Shown here piece by piece: positions 46,001 to 57,500 of a DNA stretch of 64,000 nucleotides. The stretch is taken from assembly GCA_015179125.1 (NCBI GenBank), contig WHVA01000195.1, forward strand, positions 1 to 64,000, read 5' to 3'. The translations under genes were made by a program, and so were the position numbers. Each line of letters opens with the position of its first letter. Within the stretch, counting starts at the first letter, position 1. This DNA is from Gautieria morchelliformis. Its lineage: Eukaryota; Basidiomycota; Agaricomycetes; Gomphales; Gomphaceae. The notes beneath the pieces were generated by a model. The model saw only the letters and a program-made list of their open reading frames with translations. It was not told the DNA's origin and did no database searches.

Positions 46001-46450
46001 TGCCTAATTCGCACTGGAAATGCAGTGCTTCTCTTGATCCAGGTTCTGAGCACGGTTAGACAATATTCCGAGATACAATGTTACTTGCTCATTTCGGAGT
46101 GCAGACTTATTCGAACGTCTGCGTCTGCTCCGTGGGAATAAGACGATGATATTCTCATCGCATCGTTACGGACAACTCACTCGCCATGCCGATCTGATAT
46201 TGTAAGTCTCGTTGTGACCGCCACTTCAAACTGACACATTCCGAAGGTACATGGGGGACTCGACGGTTCTTGAACTTGGAAAGCACGAGGACCTAGTTAA
46301 ACGGGGCGACGGCTATTCTAAGATGTATCATATCCAAGCCTCCCAGTTTCAATGAATGACGTGGCTCGATTATCTAATGGATATATATTACGATTTCAAT
46401 TTACGAAGAATTGACACAGGATAAGAAAATATTCAGCGCTGTCTGCACCA
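43010..46450 (+). repeat. Segmental duplication, copy 2
   Basis: Partner of 26280-29660. The upstream part carries an extra internal duplication around ATTGGCCAAAACC (43290-43430) absent from copy 1. It ends at GTCTGCACCAAGTAT, exactly where the right-hand direct repeat begins. The unit is bracketed by direct repeats at 42309-42790 and 46451-46930. Confidence 0.9.
43694..46355 (+). CDS. Half-size ABC transporter, copy 2
   Basis: Eleven exons at positions corresponding to copy 1: 43694-44447, 44486-44626, 44690-44826, 44882-45144, 45208-45314, 45364-45518, 45572-45849, 45900-45968, 46026-46054, 46105-46201 and 46247-46355, again 2,139 nt and 712 residues. All length differences from copy 1 (a 2-bp loss and a 1-bp gain) fall in introns. 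Walker A GSNGSGKST, signature LSGGQMQR, Walker B LLLFDEPSASLD and H-loop SSHR are intact. By eye about 40 residues differ. A cluster lies in the transmembrane domain where copy 1 has SPRAVTNKAWDAIDLS and copy 2 has SPHGVNNVAWGAISVS. Transport substrate unknown. Confidence 0.88.
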
Positions 46451-46930
46451 AGTATGCATGATCATGAGCTAGTAGTCCGCCTATCGTCCCTCGTAGTAAC
46501 GCCGCTGTTAACTTCATTGGTGTTTCATTAGAGCTAGCATATCCACTGCAGGACAAACCACCACATATAATACTAGGATAGCCCGGTAGTGAAATACATG
46601 GAAAATCCACAAATATAATTGGTCATACCACGTATGCACTCGTGGAGTATCCTAGACATAGAGATGTCGATATCCCTAAAGACAAGTGTAATAAATCCCT
46701 AGCGTCAAAGATAAACGCTAGTTTATACTGTACCTAAAGACAAGTGTAATAAACTACACGATTTCATACAATTGATTGAACTACTTACTCCCTAGCATCG
46801 AAGATAATACAACACGCATACATGTACCATGTTTCAAAGTACAGGCGTTACAGGCATCGACTTTTCTCAATGCTTGTTCCCCCACAATCCCAACAGCAGA
46901 AGGTGGAAAAATTTCCCACGCCAACAATGA
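46451..46930 (+). repeat. Direct repeat right of ABC transporter copy 2
   Basis: Same orientation as 42309-42790. It contains an extra small internal duplication of AAGACAAGTGTAATAA (about 46679 and 46739). It begins at the exact end of the duplicated block. Confidence 0.75.
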
Positions 46931-47449
46931 TCCTTGGGTAATCCATGAAATCATGGCCTAAAATAGGTGGATATTTTTTGGTCAGAAATATATTCATGAC
47001 TATACCATGTCATATATGCACCAGACCCACATCCACAAACTATTCCATGTTATTTGGCATGGCCTTCCAACATATTTGGGTCACATTTTGCACAAATTAT
47101 TACCAGGTCTACCTAGCAGAGTAAGTGACTGTACATGTAGCTTATACAACAACAAAAGAAATCAATCCCTTCATTTAACCAGGCCCACCCTAGACTACTA
47201 CTACTACTCTTGGGTAAGAGTTCACTGTGGGAAAAATCCCACAAATAATATGTGGAATTCCCACCAAAGCCCAGTCCACATAAGTATCCACAAATAATAT
47301 ATGTGACAAAATAATGACCAGGACCTTGAATAAATGCTGGGAAAGTCATGAGGTCATGACTTGTTTATTTTGGCATAATCCTGAACCTCCCCTTCTAGGT
47401 TACTACCCCTTAGAAAGGGCTGGGACTTAACTTGTGAGTTGTCACCTCT
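46931..47449. other. No gene recognised
   Basis: AT-rich intergenic sequence. 47190-47310 has repeated CACAAATAATAT words. No coding support. Confidence 0.4.
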
Positions 47450-47747
47450 TGTCTTTACTACTTCACCCTTCGCGGTCGCACAGTGCTGTTAGCAAAGGCC
47501 TCCAAAGGGATCATTCTAACTCGAACAACCCTTCTGCTGAGCCTCACATGTTATATTGCCAAGCTGTGCACACCATTCACTTCAACTGTAGACCAGGGTC
47601 CTTTACTTAGATCTAATCTACTCTATACCTGGCCCCCTTCAGCAAACCACATCCTTTGCCACACAAAGGCATCCATGCATTTGCTGTGTTCATGCATCCA
47701 TGATCTGCTAATGCACAATACTAAACACCCAAAATCCAATCTTGACA
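47450..47747 (+). mobile_element. 3' fragment of the TGTCATGACC-type LTR
   Basis: Resembles the last 300 bp of the solo LTR at 11462-12501 and ends with AATCCAATCTTGACA like it. Shared words include GTTAGCAAAGGC/GTTGGCGAAGGG, CACAAGTTATTC-like and CACCCAAAATCCAATCTTGAC. No 5' part is found nearby, so it is truncated. Confidence 0.5.
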
Positions 47748-47861
47748 AGTACATGGGATTTCTGTAGTAATGAAAACATGGATTTCCTACCAGCAGTTAG
47801 TAGACAATACTCTTATTTAAAGTCATGATGATACTGCGTATATAATACGTGGTACACCTAG

Positions 47862-47912
47862 TGTCAGGGGACACCCTGTTTCCGTGGCTGCGGACTAGTG
47901 TAGTATAATATG
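47862..47912 (+). repeat. 5' LTR of family B, first piece
   Basis: TGTCAGGGGACACCCTGTTT followed by TGGCTGCGGACTAGTGTAGT. Relative to the 3' LTR about 620 bp in the middle are missing. The LTR continues after the 2-kb insertion at 49967-50082 (CAGGCTTGCTGAC to ACCTTTACA). Confidence 0.75.
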
Positions 47913-49966
47913 TTATGATATACACAACTATTTTATTCTAAGTCATCTATGTACACAAAGAAGCTAATAAAAGAAAGAAAGAAAAACGACTAAAAAGAAT
48001 AGGAACAACACTTACGACGGACATTGACACAGATGACAGATACATGACATCACGAACAGCTATCTTATCTACAGATTAGATAAGATACAGGGATATGGGC
48101 GTCGACCACGTGCGGCCGATCAGAGACAGCGCGCCTATTGACTGATGGCATCGGCCATGACGTCGACAGGTGCCAGGCCACAGGCACTGAGGAGGTGCAG
48201 GCACCAAACGCCGCAGAGGAGTGTAGACTGTGCAGGAGCACTGGACATTGTGGAGTGACTTCAGAATGTCATCCCTAATATGTGTACTCAATCAGCTGTC
48301 CCACAGAAGAGGCATAGAGACAGCGGCCCCATCACCAAGCCTAGCATTTATGCTAGGCAGGAGAGATTTAATTTCTATTCTCTATTGAGCTCCATGACAC
48401 GACCAGCTGACTACTATCTTGACACCATGTAGACAGGGGCTTTGTATAATAGGTACAAGACTCTATTCCAAAGCTTAAACAACCCTGATACTATCCCCAT
48501 CACTCCCATGACTTTATGACTATAATTAGTCACCCCTCTAGTTACAAGTAGTTTTTCGACCCATCGACTCACTATCTCGAGCACTAATAGTTACCACTAG
48601 TATAGTATAAGTAGCTACCACGAATGTATGAATACATCATCCAGAATCAATTGTTTCACCCCTTGAAGTCACTGTAAGATAGAGGACGCTCTAATAGGGC
48701 ACCCTTATGTAATCTCTAACCCTAACCCTAAAAGGTGGCCAAAATCCTGAAGTTGAGTTTGAAAAAAAAAACTACTCACCAGATTTCACATCAAGGATGC
48801 CTCCCCACTCATAGTCTATGTATTGTAATGTATCAAGTACCTCCAGATCAATAATGAAGTGCTATGCATAGGCAGCCTTTGCTTTCTCAGCCATTCCAAG
48901 TCTGGTGTCCATGATCCCTTTGGTTTTGGTTTGCCCAGGCAGCCATTGGGCCAGAAAAGCCTTGTGAGTATGCTGAAATGAATATTGCAGATTGATTTGC
49001 ATAGCTACTCCGAAAATAAAAATAAAAATAAAATAAAAAATAAAAAATAAAAAATAAAACAATGAGTAATCCACATTCAGATGATGGACTTGGAAACCAC
49101 TGACTGCTGAATTTTGATCAATGGGATATCATCAAGGCAAGCAATCACATTGCGCTCCATGGCATCTATATCTGTCGTTTGTGCACTTGACCTGTATTGG
49201 AACTTGACTGCACCCCAGTATTGCTCAATAAAGTTGAGCTCACAATGAAATTTTTGATAAAAGTCATTCAGGGCACCTTTTCTCAGGTTTTCGAGGCATG
49301 CCAATCATGCTTTAGGTATAGAGATGTGGTTGGTTCAGCCAGCTTTTCTTCAATTTTCGCACTCCGCTGAGGTCACATGATTGATTACATAAGCGGCCAA
49401 ATGTCCTTCATCATCCTTGCCCCAAAATTTTCTGAGCATGTCCTTGCATCATACAAGTGATTTCCTGCACATTTGTAAAATTCAAGTTTTTTGTCTATAT
49501 ACAGCTCAATTTTTATTCAAATAATATTCTGTTTCCAGGGACTCATTTCTAGAGGTTACTTGCATGGATTGTAGGAGGCAAAGTGGTGAAAAAGTGACCG
49601 TGTGAACATCTATTGAGCTCAAAATATTGGGCTAAAGTAGATTATGTAAGGGTGCCCTATTAGAGCGTCCTCTATCTTAGTCTTGTTTGATAGCTACAGA
49701 ACTTAGATCTTGATAGTTTACTCCAATTCTTTGTTGAGAGTTCACTATTACTGTTTACTCTAGACTACCTCAAAAGCGAAGCCTTTTGACTTAGTTATTC
49801 CTTAGATCAACACCATTCTTTTGTCGACACGGTCACGTGACCTCCTTCCATCAGTGCCGGACGCATCTCAAGAGGCTTAGTCAGCACACAGGAGAGGGAC
49901 AAACATAGAGGTCCCAACCGCTAAGCAATAGAAATTGGTTGCTAAAGGCACCACCTAATATTTTAA
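47913..49966. mobile_element. 2-kb insertion within the family B 5' LTR
   Basis: The 3' LTR reads TAGTATAATACAGGC, while here TAGTATAATA and ATAATACAGGC are about 2 kb apart, consistent with an insertion duplicating about 5-6 bp (ATAATA). The insert starts TGTTATGATATACAC and ends AATCCTAAA. It holds the mariner-like element at 48677-49677; the remaining 1 kb has no coding sequence. It is not a standard LTR by its ends. Confidence 0.5.
48677..49677 (-). mobile_element. Non-autonomous Tc1/mariner-like element, 1,001 bp
   Basis: Perfect or near-perfect inverted ends of about 39 bp beginning AGATAGAGGACGCTCTAATA, flanked by TA at 48675-48676 and 49678-49679. Inside, a minus-strand fragment (49077-49304) encodes [20 protein letters not shown], the C-terminal catalytic-region motif of a fungal DDE transposase, as in the larger element at 54405-58926. 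It is a deletion derivative that retains part of the transposase. Confidence 0.8.
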
Positions 49967-50082
49967 TCCTAAAATAATACAGGCTTGCTGACATTTGGGG
50001 TCCTTAGACTGTTCTCTCCGGATTTCCCCTTGTCAGTTGTGTGGTAGTGTGACCTCCACAGCCAGCTAGGGTTACCTTTACA
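49967..50082 (+). repeat. 5' LTR of family B, second piece
   Basis: Matches the last part of the 3' LTR (61686-61852): CAGGCTTGCTGACATTTGGG, GGATTTCCCCTTGTCAG, GTGTGACCTCCACAGCCAGC and the ACCTTTACA end. The 3' LTR has an extra duplicated TTTCCCCTTGTCAG segment of about 70 bp not present here. Confidence 0.8.
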
Positions 50083-50139
50083 GCAGAAAAGTCTCTCCAC
50101 TAGAGGACCAGCGTACTGCATGTTACATTTGCCATAGGT

Positions 50140-51430
50140 GTGTTCGGAATCGGAGACAGCGACTCGGAGATCACAGCCTCCTCCACACACATGGCATACG
50201 ACAGCCCCTCTTCTTACGTCAAACTCCAAACAGTGGGAATCTCGTCCCATACGTCTCTTCCTTGGGACATGGATCCAGATGATCATCTTCAGAATATGGA
50301 GGAGGAGTTGATGCAGAACCGGATGAAGACCAGCGCGATTGAAACAGCCTTACAAATGATTTTGGCTAAGTCAGATATTCCATGAAGTGGTGGAAATCCA
50401 ATGCAGGATGAGTTGGATTTCGGAAAAGTGGAAGTAGCGGAAGAGAGGATGTCCATGAAGTTGGCAAAGGTCAAACCCGCAACTCTGGTGGACTTTGACG
50501 GAGATCAGGAGAAGGGACGCACATTCTTCAACACATGCAGCATCTACTTCACAATTGTTGGAGACCTCTTTCTGAACAACCAGGCTCAGATTCACTGAGC
50601 ATTGTCCTTTTTCAAGTCGGACCATGCAGCCTGTTTTGCAAACAAGGTGATCCAACATGAAGCAAAGGGGAAGGGCAACTACTTCCAGGACTGGGACACC
50701 TTTGAGAAAACCTTTTCCGACCAGTTCTTCCCAAAAAATGAGCAACTCACAGCCCTTATGAAACTCGAAGGGACCAGCTGGTACCAGGCCAAAGATCTGG
50801 TCAATAACTACATTGATTGCTTCCAGGAGCTCATTGACCTTGCAGAATATGATGATGACAAGACAATTGTCATCAAATTCCGATGAGGACTTGATCTGAC
50901 ACTCCAGAACCAAGTCACACTGCTTGAGGATGGAGCTCCAGATTTTGATGACCCAGAAGGGTGGTACCAAGCTGCACAAAGGGTGTCCCGAAACAGGGAG
51001 GCAAATGAGGCCTTTGTGGAGATGAACCGGAACACAACACACAGTTCTGCTCATCCTACTCCACCTGTGCCGAAACCTGAAGCAGTATTCATTCTGACGT
51101 GGAAGATATTTCTGACCACCGCTCCACCTGCCCCTACTCGGAACCCTAGCCCCCTTCTTTGAAGAGTGGCCCTGCCCCAATGGATGATGTGCAGAAAAGG
51201 CAAACCGTCACCTGTTTCCAATGCCGGCAGCCAGGCCACTATGCCCATGCATGCCCCCAAGCCTTCAACATCCAGCGTATGACCATGGAGGAGAAACTTG
51301 AGCTCCTTCCAGAGTTCCTCACACTGGCAGACATAAGCAAAGTGCCCACTGCGGAAGAATGTTCCGAAAATGCAGAACATGGTGCGTCAGAAGTGGGAGA
51401 TGTGTCAGATTTTGTGACACGCAACGGGTG
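50140..51430 (+). pseudogene. Family B gag
   Basis: Gag polyprotein with capsid-like sequence (WDTFEKTFSDQFFP, then YDDDKTIVIKFR) and a CCHC zinc knuckle CFQCRQPGHYAHAC at about 51215-51256. In-frame stops occur at 50384 (TGA), 50596 (TGA, where Trp is expected), 50884 (TGA after FR, where Arg is expected) and 51160 (TGA). The reading frame otherwise continues, so stops rather than indels broke it. Confidence 0.8.
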
Positions 51431-51479
51431 AGATGTGTGCCCCTGCTGCCTGTACATAACCGGTTTGCCTGTCTTGAAG

Positions 51480-53725
51480 TAGAGAATGAGAAGTCCCCAC
51501 CCCCCTCACTTCATGCAGACCCACCGGATAAAGTCACTCAAAAGCCAAATCCGACATCTCATCCACTCCACATCCATCCCTGGGAGAGACGCCTCCAGCA
51601 CTATGTTGCTGCTGCCACCCCTGGCCCCAAGTCACTGGTCATTAAGGTGGAGATCCAGACGACGGACAGAGCGGAAGTCAAATCCAGACCCGCACTTGTC
51701 AACTGTAGGGCCACTGGTCAGTTTATGGACCAGGACTACGTGGAACAGAACCGACTGACCACACAGAAGTTGCAACATGCAATCCCAGTGTTCAATGTGG
51801 ATGGAAGCCCTAATGAGGTGGGGTCCATCACGGAAATAGTAGACACAATTCTCTGCTAAGATGGGCACACGGAACACACTTCCTTTGCAGTCACCAGCCT
51901 GGGGAAGCAAGACATCATCCTCGGGTTTACCTGGCTGCAGGAGCACAACCCGAAGATCAACTGGCAGACTAAGTGCTGATGAGTCGATGCCAGACCAAGT
52001 GTCATATGTGCAGGTTGGAAGTGCAGAAGGAGCATCTGGAGCAGCGGAAGACTGAATGGCTCATACAGACATGTCATTCTGGCCCTCACCCACTGCTTGC
52101 GGAAGAGGATTCAGATGCGGAATATGAACCAGCTCCCACTCCATATTCAGACTCCGAATCCGACTCCAACATCATCCAACTTGGCCCAGAAGACACTTTG
52201 GCAGATGGGGAGTGCTTGCTGTATGTAAACCTTCCGCCAGAAGCAGAGCACGTCTGCACCACCAGAAACATTTCTCAATGCCTCGCAGAAGCCTCTAGGA
52301 GGCATGATAAAGTGGAGGCAGAGATTCAGAAGTACCTGCAGGAGTTCGAGGATGTCTTTGCCAAGGAGTTGTTTAATGCCCTGCCTCCACAGAAGCTGTG
52401 GGACCATGCCATCGAGTTGGAGCCTGGGTCAAAGCCCACCAACTGTAAGGTCTACCCACTGTTGCCAAGGGAGCAGGTAGAGCTCGATGCATTCCTTGCG
52501 GAGAACCTCCATACCAGGAGGCTCTGCCTCTCCAAGTCACCCATGGCATCTCCCGTGTTCTTCATCAAGAAGAAGGATGGCTCACTCAGACTCATGCAGG
52601 ATTACTGGGCCTTGAATGTGATCATGATCAAGAACCAGTACCCCATTCCACTCATTTCCGAACTGATCACACAACTCCATGGTGCAAGGTAATTCACTAA
52701 GCTGGATGTCCGCTGGGGTTTCAACAATGTTCAGATCTGTGAGGGAGATGAGTAGAAGGCCACATTCCACACCAACCGAGGACTCTTTGAGCCACAGGTC
52801 ATGTTCTTTGGCCTCACCAACAGTCCTGCCACGTTCCAGACAATGATGAATGACATCTTCCATGACATGATAGTAGAAGGGGTCATCTGCATCTACCTTG
52901 ATGACATCCTCATCTTCACAAAAACACTGACGGAACATGGGGAGATGGTGTGGAGAGTGCTGGAATGGCTCTGGGAGTACAACCTGTGTCTCAAGCCAGA
53001 GAAGTGCAAATTTGAGTGGACATGGATAGAGTATCTTGGGGTGATAGTGTCGGAAGGAATGGTGGAGATGGACCCAGTCAAGGTTTCCAGCATGTCGGAA
53101 TGGCCTACGCCATGAAACAAGAAAGAAGTCCAGTCCTTCATCAGATCCATCAATTTCTACCAGTGATTTATCAAGGACTTCTCCTGCCATGCCCATTCCC
53201 TCTCCGACCTGACCAAGAAGGACATTGGAGGGCAGTGGTTGGAGCCAGAACAGGCCTCCTTTGACAAACTCAAGGAGCTGATCACCCCGGTCCTGATCAT
53301 TCCCAATGACTCTCACCCTTATCGAATTGAAGCAGATTCTTCTGACACAGCCACCAGAGCGGTCTTGTCACAGCAGTCATCAGAAGATGGTGGGAGGTGG
53401 CACCCGATTGCCTTCTTCTCTAAAAGCCTTAGTCTGGTGGAACAGAACTATGAGATCCACGACAAGGAAATGCTGGCAATCAGCTGAGCGCTGGAGGAGT
53501 GGTGACACTTCCTCAAGGGTGCTCTGTGCCTGTTCAAAATCTGGACAGACCACAAGAACCTTGAGTACTTCTGCACGTCCAAGAAGTTGAATCGACGACA
53601 AGCACACTTGTCCCTACACCTGTCCCGGGTTGACTTCATGCTCCACCACCTCCCCAGCCACACCATGGGCAAGCCTGATGCCCTATCCCGCCATGTGGAT
53701 CATAGAAGAGGAAGCGGAGACAATG
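51480..53725 (+). pseudogene. Family B protease, reverse transcriptase and RNase H, first part
   Basis: Protease region about 51640-51970, with the frame changing near 51975. The RT includes SPVFFIKKKDGSLRLMQDYW, FTKLDVRWGFNNVQI (motif A Asp), VMFFGLTNSPATFQTMMNDI and CIYLDDILIF (YLDD catalytic motif, about 52890). Then FIRSINFYQ (thumb), RIEADSSDTATRAVLSQ and FSKSLSLVEQNYEIHDKEML (RNase H). In-frame stops lie near 52690 (TAA), 52753 (TAG), 53113, 53164, 53485 and 53503 (all TGA, most where Arg is conserved). Coding is interrupted at 53725 by a MITE. Confidence 0.85.
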
Positions 53726-54293
53726 GAGGATGTTTATAAATGTCATATATATGTATATATATCTTAGCTCATCTATATTTCATAAAATATATCAAAATTG
53801 AGGCAGTTGCCAGCACCTGTAAGGCATGCTTAATCCTAGCCCCAAAGTTCTTTCTCACAGTCTGCTGCTCCCCCAGGAAAGGGTGTATACCCCATTGTCT
53901 AAACATCAATAGTTACATATCTTTGTACTATACATGCATATTATTTTAAACATACCTTCTAATCAGATCTCACAACCATATATAATAATATAGTACAGGT
54001 ATTGTCCATACTTGCTTCTATATTCTGTGATTGTACATCTAACATGTTTCATATATACTTTTAATATATAGTCATCCACATCCTCTCTGAAATTGTTGTT
54101 ATATCAATACACACCATGCTTTAGCACATACAACCATATTTTTAAAATATCAGAACATTCAAAAAAATTTAGGATGTCCACAATATACAAGTTGCTCAAA
54201 ATGATGGATTATGAATTTGGTTAGGGTTGATATTTTAAAAGATATCTAATATATCCTAGAAGAATATACATTGTTGTCAATGTGAACATCCTC
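53726..54293. mobile_element. 568-bp MITE in family B pol
   Basis: Short inverted ends GAGGATGTT at both termini (read inwards), flanked by CAATG at 53721-53725 and 54294-54298. Removing it and one CAATG joins GGAGACAATG to GCGACATGACATTG and restores the pol frame. The interior is AT-rich and non-coding. The superfamily is undetermined; the 5-bp duplication does not fit TA- or 8-bp-target elements. Confidence 0.7.
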
Positions 54294-54404
54294 CAATGGC
54301 GACATGACATTGCTCTGCCCAAGCCTCTTTGCAATCCACGCCCTCGAAGGAGTGACCACAGTTAGGGCAGAAGCGGAAATGCTCTGGGACATCTGGAGGG
54401 AGTA
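54294..54404 (+). pseudogene. Family B pol segment between two insertions
   Basis: Encodes MTLLCPSLFAIHALEGVTTV and RAEAEMLWDIWREY, the linker between RNase H and integrase. The segment ends at the mariner insertion site; the frame resumes at 58927 as YWNGEKEELVVKAVEEL. Confidence 0.75.
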
Positions 54405-54539
54405 AGATAGCGGCCATCCAAACTCAGCTACCCTTAAGCGCCCATTAACCCTAGTTAACCCTATTACATACGCGGCCAAAATCGATAGTTCAGATTTGGG
54501 GTTTAGTATTTAATTGTAATTATAATAGTTCTACACTGT

Positions 54540-57500
54540 GCTGGCATTGTGGGCTTGTTCCAGTGATTTGAGAATACTCTCTGGGATGACCTGATGTCCC
54601 CTGTACTTTTTATTCACCCAGGCGGCCTTCTCACCATCCAGTCCCTTTTGGTAGACATCTGTGTGGGAACCGTTGCTAATGAAAAGCCTCGCGAAAAAAG
54701 GATTAAAATCGCTTTAAAACCCTGTTTTCCCAGCTGATAGTAGCTAATACACATGGCTATTGTTGGGAGAACTCTATTCAAATATTCCTTGAATTTCCTC
54801 TTATTTTTTCGCCATTTAACTTGGCTTCCCTGGCTCAAAAAACTCCTTATTCTGTCAGGCAGAGTTATGAACCCACACACGTCCACAACTCTGCCACAGC
54901 CGCTCAGTTTCAAACTCCGACCGGAGCTTCCCACGAACCGTAAACTCGGATTTACAGGCACTCAAGCACCTACAACTCCGGTACCTCGGCTCACTCAAAC
55001 TCAGCCACTGAGTCTGAATGTGTCCCCTACCGCTTACACAAGCCTGTGCAATTCAAACCCAGCTGGCACATGACTTGCATCATAGCAACCATGGCTGTGC
55101 AAGGCTGCGTACAAAGTCACACAAAGATGTACAAAGCCAAAACTAGGGTGCAGGTTTGATAAAGCCTATTGGATGAAGGATCCTCCAAACGCAATGCTAC
55201 GACACCAAATAGGCCCCTTGATGTCATAGCGGCTGTGTAGGGCTGTGCAGGGCAGTGCAAGGCTGTGAAAGGCTGTGTAAGGCTGTGCAAACCAGGGAAG
55301 GTGATTGGCTATCTATTTCCAATTTCTTTGCACAAACACGCCGCAATAGTTACGAGGGTGTGTTTCAGCAGTGCAAATATTTACTTATGACATCACTCGC
55401 CTAATAGATAGAAGAACCCCATTTTACGTAATCCTGTGTATTTTACAATATAAAAGGAGGCCATTCTGACCTCCTTGATCCATTCAAGCAATCTACCCAT
55501 CTTCTATCCTACACGTGACCTCGTGTGACTTGCATCTTACTAAGCTGCTAATCCCAGCTAGGGTTATTCACTTACTTTAGTGTCTAATTCCTTGTTAAGT
55601 AGTTACTTTACTGCTTAGCCACTTGGACTAATCCTCCAGGTGTAATTCTACAGAGTGAGTCTGTCAATTGAAAGTCTTGCCATTCGCACTCCAATACCCG
55701 AGACGATCTAGTCAGTCGATTTTCCTGATTAGAGACTTTCACAAGTCGCTTTGTTCACAAAACTCGTCCCTCGTTTTATTGCTGTGCGCTGGTAGATTAT
55801 CAGGGCAGTCCATTTATAAACTTGCCTGCTAAGTACATTCCTTTATATTTTGGAATACGCTTGGACCCTGATAGTGTCCTTGAACCTACATTCTTTTAGT
55901 TTATTGTTCAGTGCTGCTAAAAAACGTATTGCCTTCCATCCGTATTAACTTGGACTAGTTTTTACGCGGATTGCAACCAAGGTACAAATATTAAATTATT
56001 TCCGGAGTTGTGCTGCAGCATTGTTTAATATTCTTTGAGTCTCGTAAACGACACGTTCTGATAGATTGAAGTGTTAGCAATAACACCAAAGTCTTGAAGG
56101 GTTCCAAAACAACATCCATAAAACATGCAGAACAATTGGCAAACCTGTGGTTCTTAAAATAAGTACAGAGAAAGTAGTAAATGTATATCTTACCTGCGTA
56201 TCTGGAGCAGGGTCACTGAATCAAGGCATTCTTTAGCATTATGCTCCATCTCCTCAATACTTTTTGTTGGTGGTAGCATATGGTAGCGGTACTTAGCCCG
56301 GCCCCAGCATTGTTCAATAAAATTCAGTTCACAGTAGAACTTTGGATAAAAAAATACAATGTGGCCATGAGCTTCCACAAGCTCAAACAGTGCTGGTTTC
56401 TGGTTCTAGAAATCTGGCTGATTGAAAAGAATCTGACGGCAGCAACAGGCCCCCTTTGTATTAGCACATTTAAAACCTTTACACTCGGCATGAAGGTTGG
56501 CCTCTTCTTTGAAACCACGCTCTGAAAGAATAACACTCATGCCCTTGAACCATCCAGGCACTGTCAGATGGTCCTCTGGATAATAAAAAACTTGCTGTTT
56601 GCCATTGGGAAGCTTGCCAGGTCGCATTTTACACTTTCCATGCCTCCCATTCCAGATCTTGGCATTCTTTGGAATGTGACGTGCCGAAAGGGCATCATCT
56701 GCTCGTTTTTGATGGCCTGGTGCATTTTCAAATCCAAATGCAGCAATTGCAGTGCCACCAAAGTTGTCTTCATGAAGTTTGATGGCAAGTTCAGTTTGTA
56801 CGCAGAGATCCGCACAATCAAAATAGCCATCTCATCCATTGCCGGCCTTGGAGCAGATCTGGGCCTCTTTTGTCCTTCCAAAGCTTATGAGTGACCATCT
56901 ACCAACCATAAGAGAAACACACACACTTATCCTTTGATTTGAGCCAGCCTAGATCAGGTGAACAGAAGTATGAGACCATTATAGAGACACCCTCCCCCTT
57001 CTTGACCGGTTCTGGTCTTTCACCCTCATGAACCCAGCGGCTCTTGCACAGATCATTAGCATAAAATGTGGATTCATCATGAGTCCATAGAATGACTCGC
57101 TTTTCAGCAGGAAAGGTAGGCATCACACAGGGTGGAATTGGTATGTTATCATTTGTCCATGTCATCATTCACTCCTCGAGTTTTGCCCATACTGGCAGGA
57201 ATATCTCTTGACAATATTCCACAACGTCCTCACACTGATGCCCATCAATGTACATGCCAGTTGGCTGCTTGCCATATTGGTATTTCATGGCATGCATCCA
57301 TCACCATGCTGTACGTTCACTTGGGGTCTTCTTGAGCTTCAAATGAGCTTTGACTTCCGGAGTGCTAAGGTACCAGATGATATCCATAGCTGACAAGTAC
57401 TTTTTTCCCAGCCCTTGCAGATGAAGATGAATATCTTCTGCAAGATCCTCATCATGCAGTCATGACTTGTTGTGACATCCATACAGACTGACTGGCAGCT

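Noticed and set aside
48715..48735. CCCTAACCCTAA words resembling telomere repeat
   Set aside because: Only about two units inside a transposon; too short to be an interstitial telomere or chromosome end.
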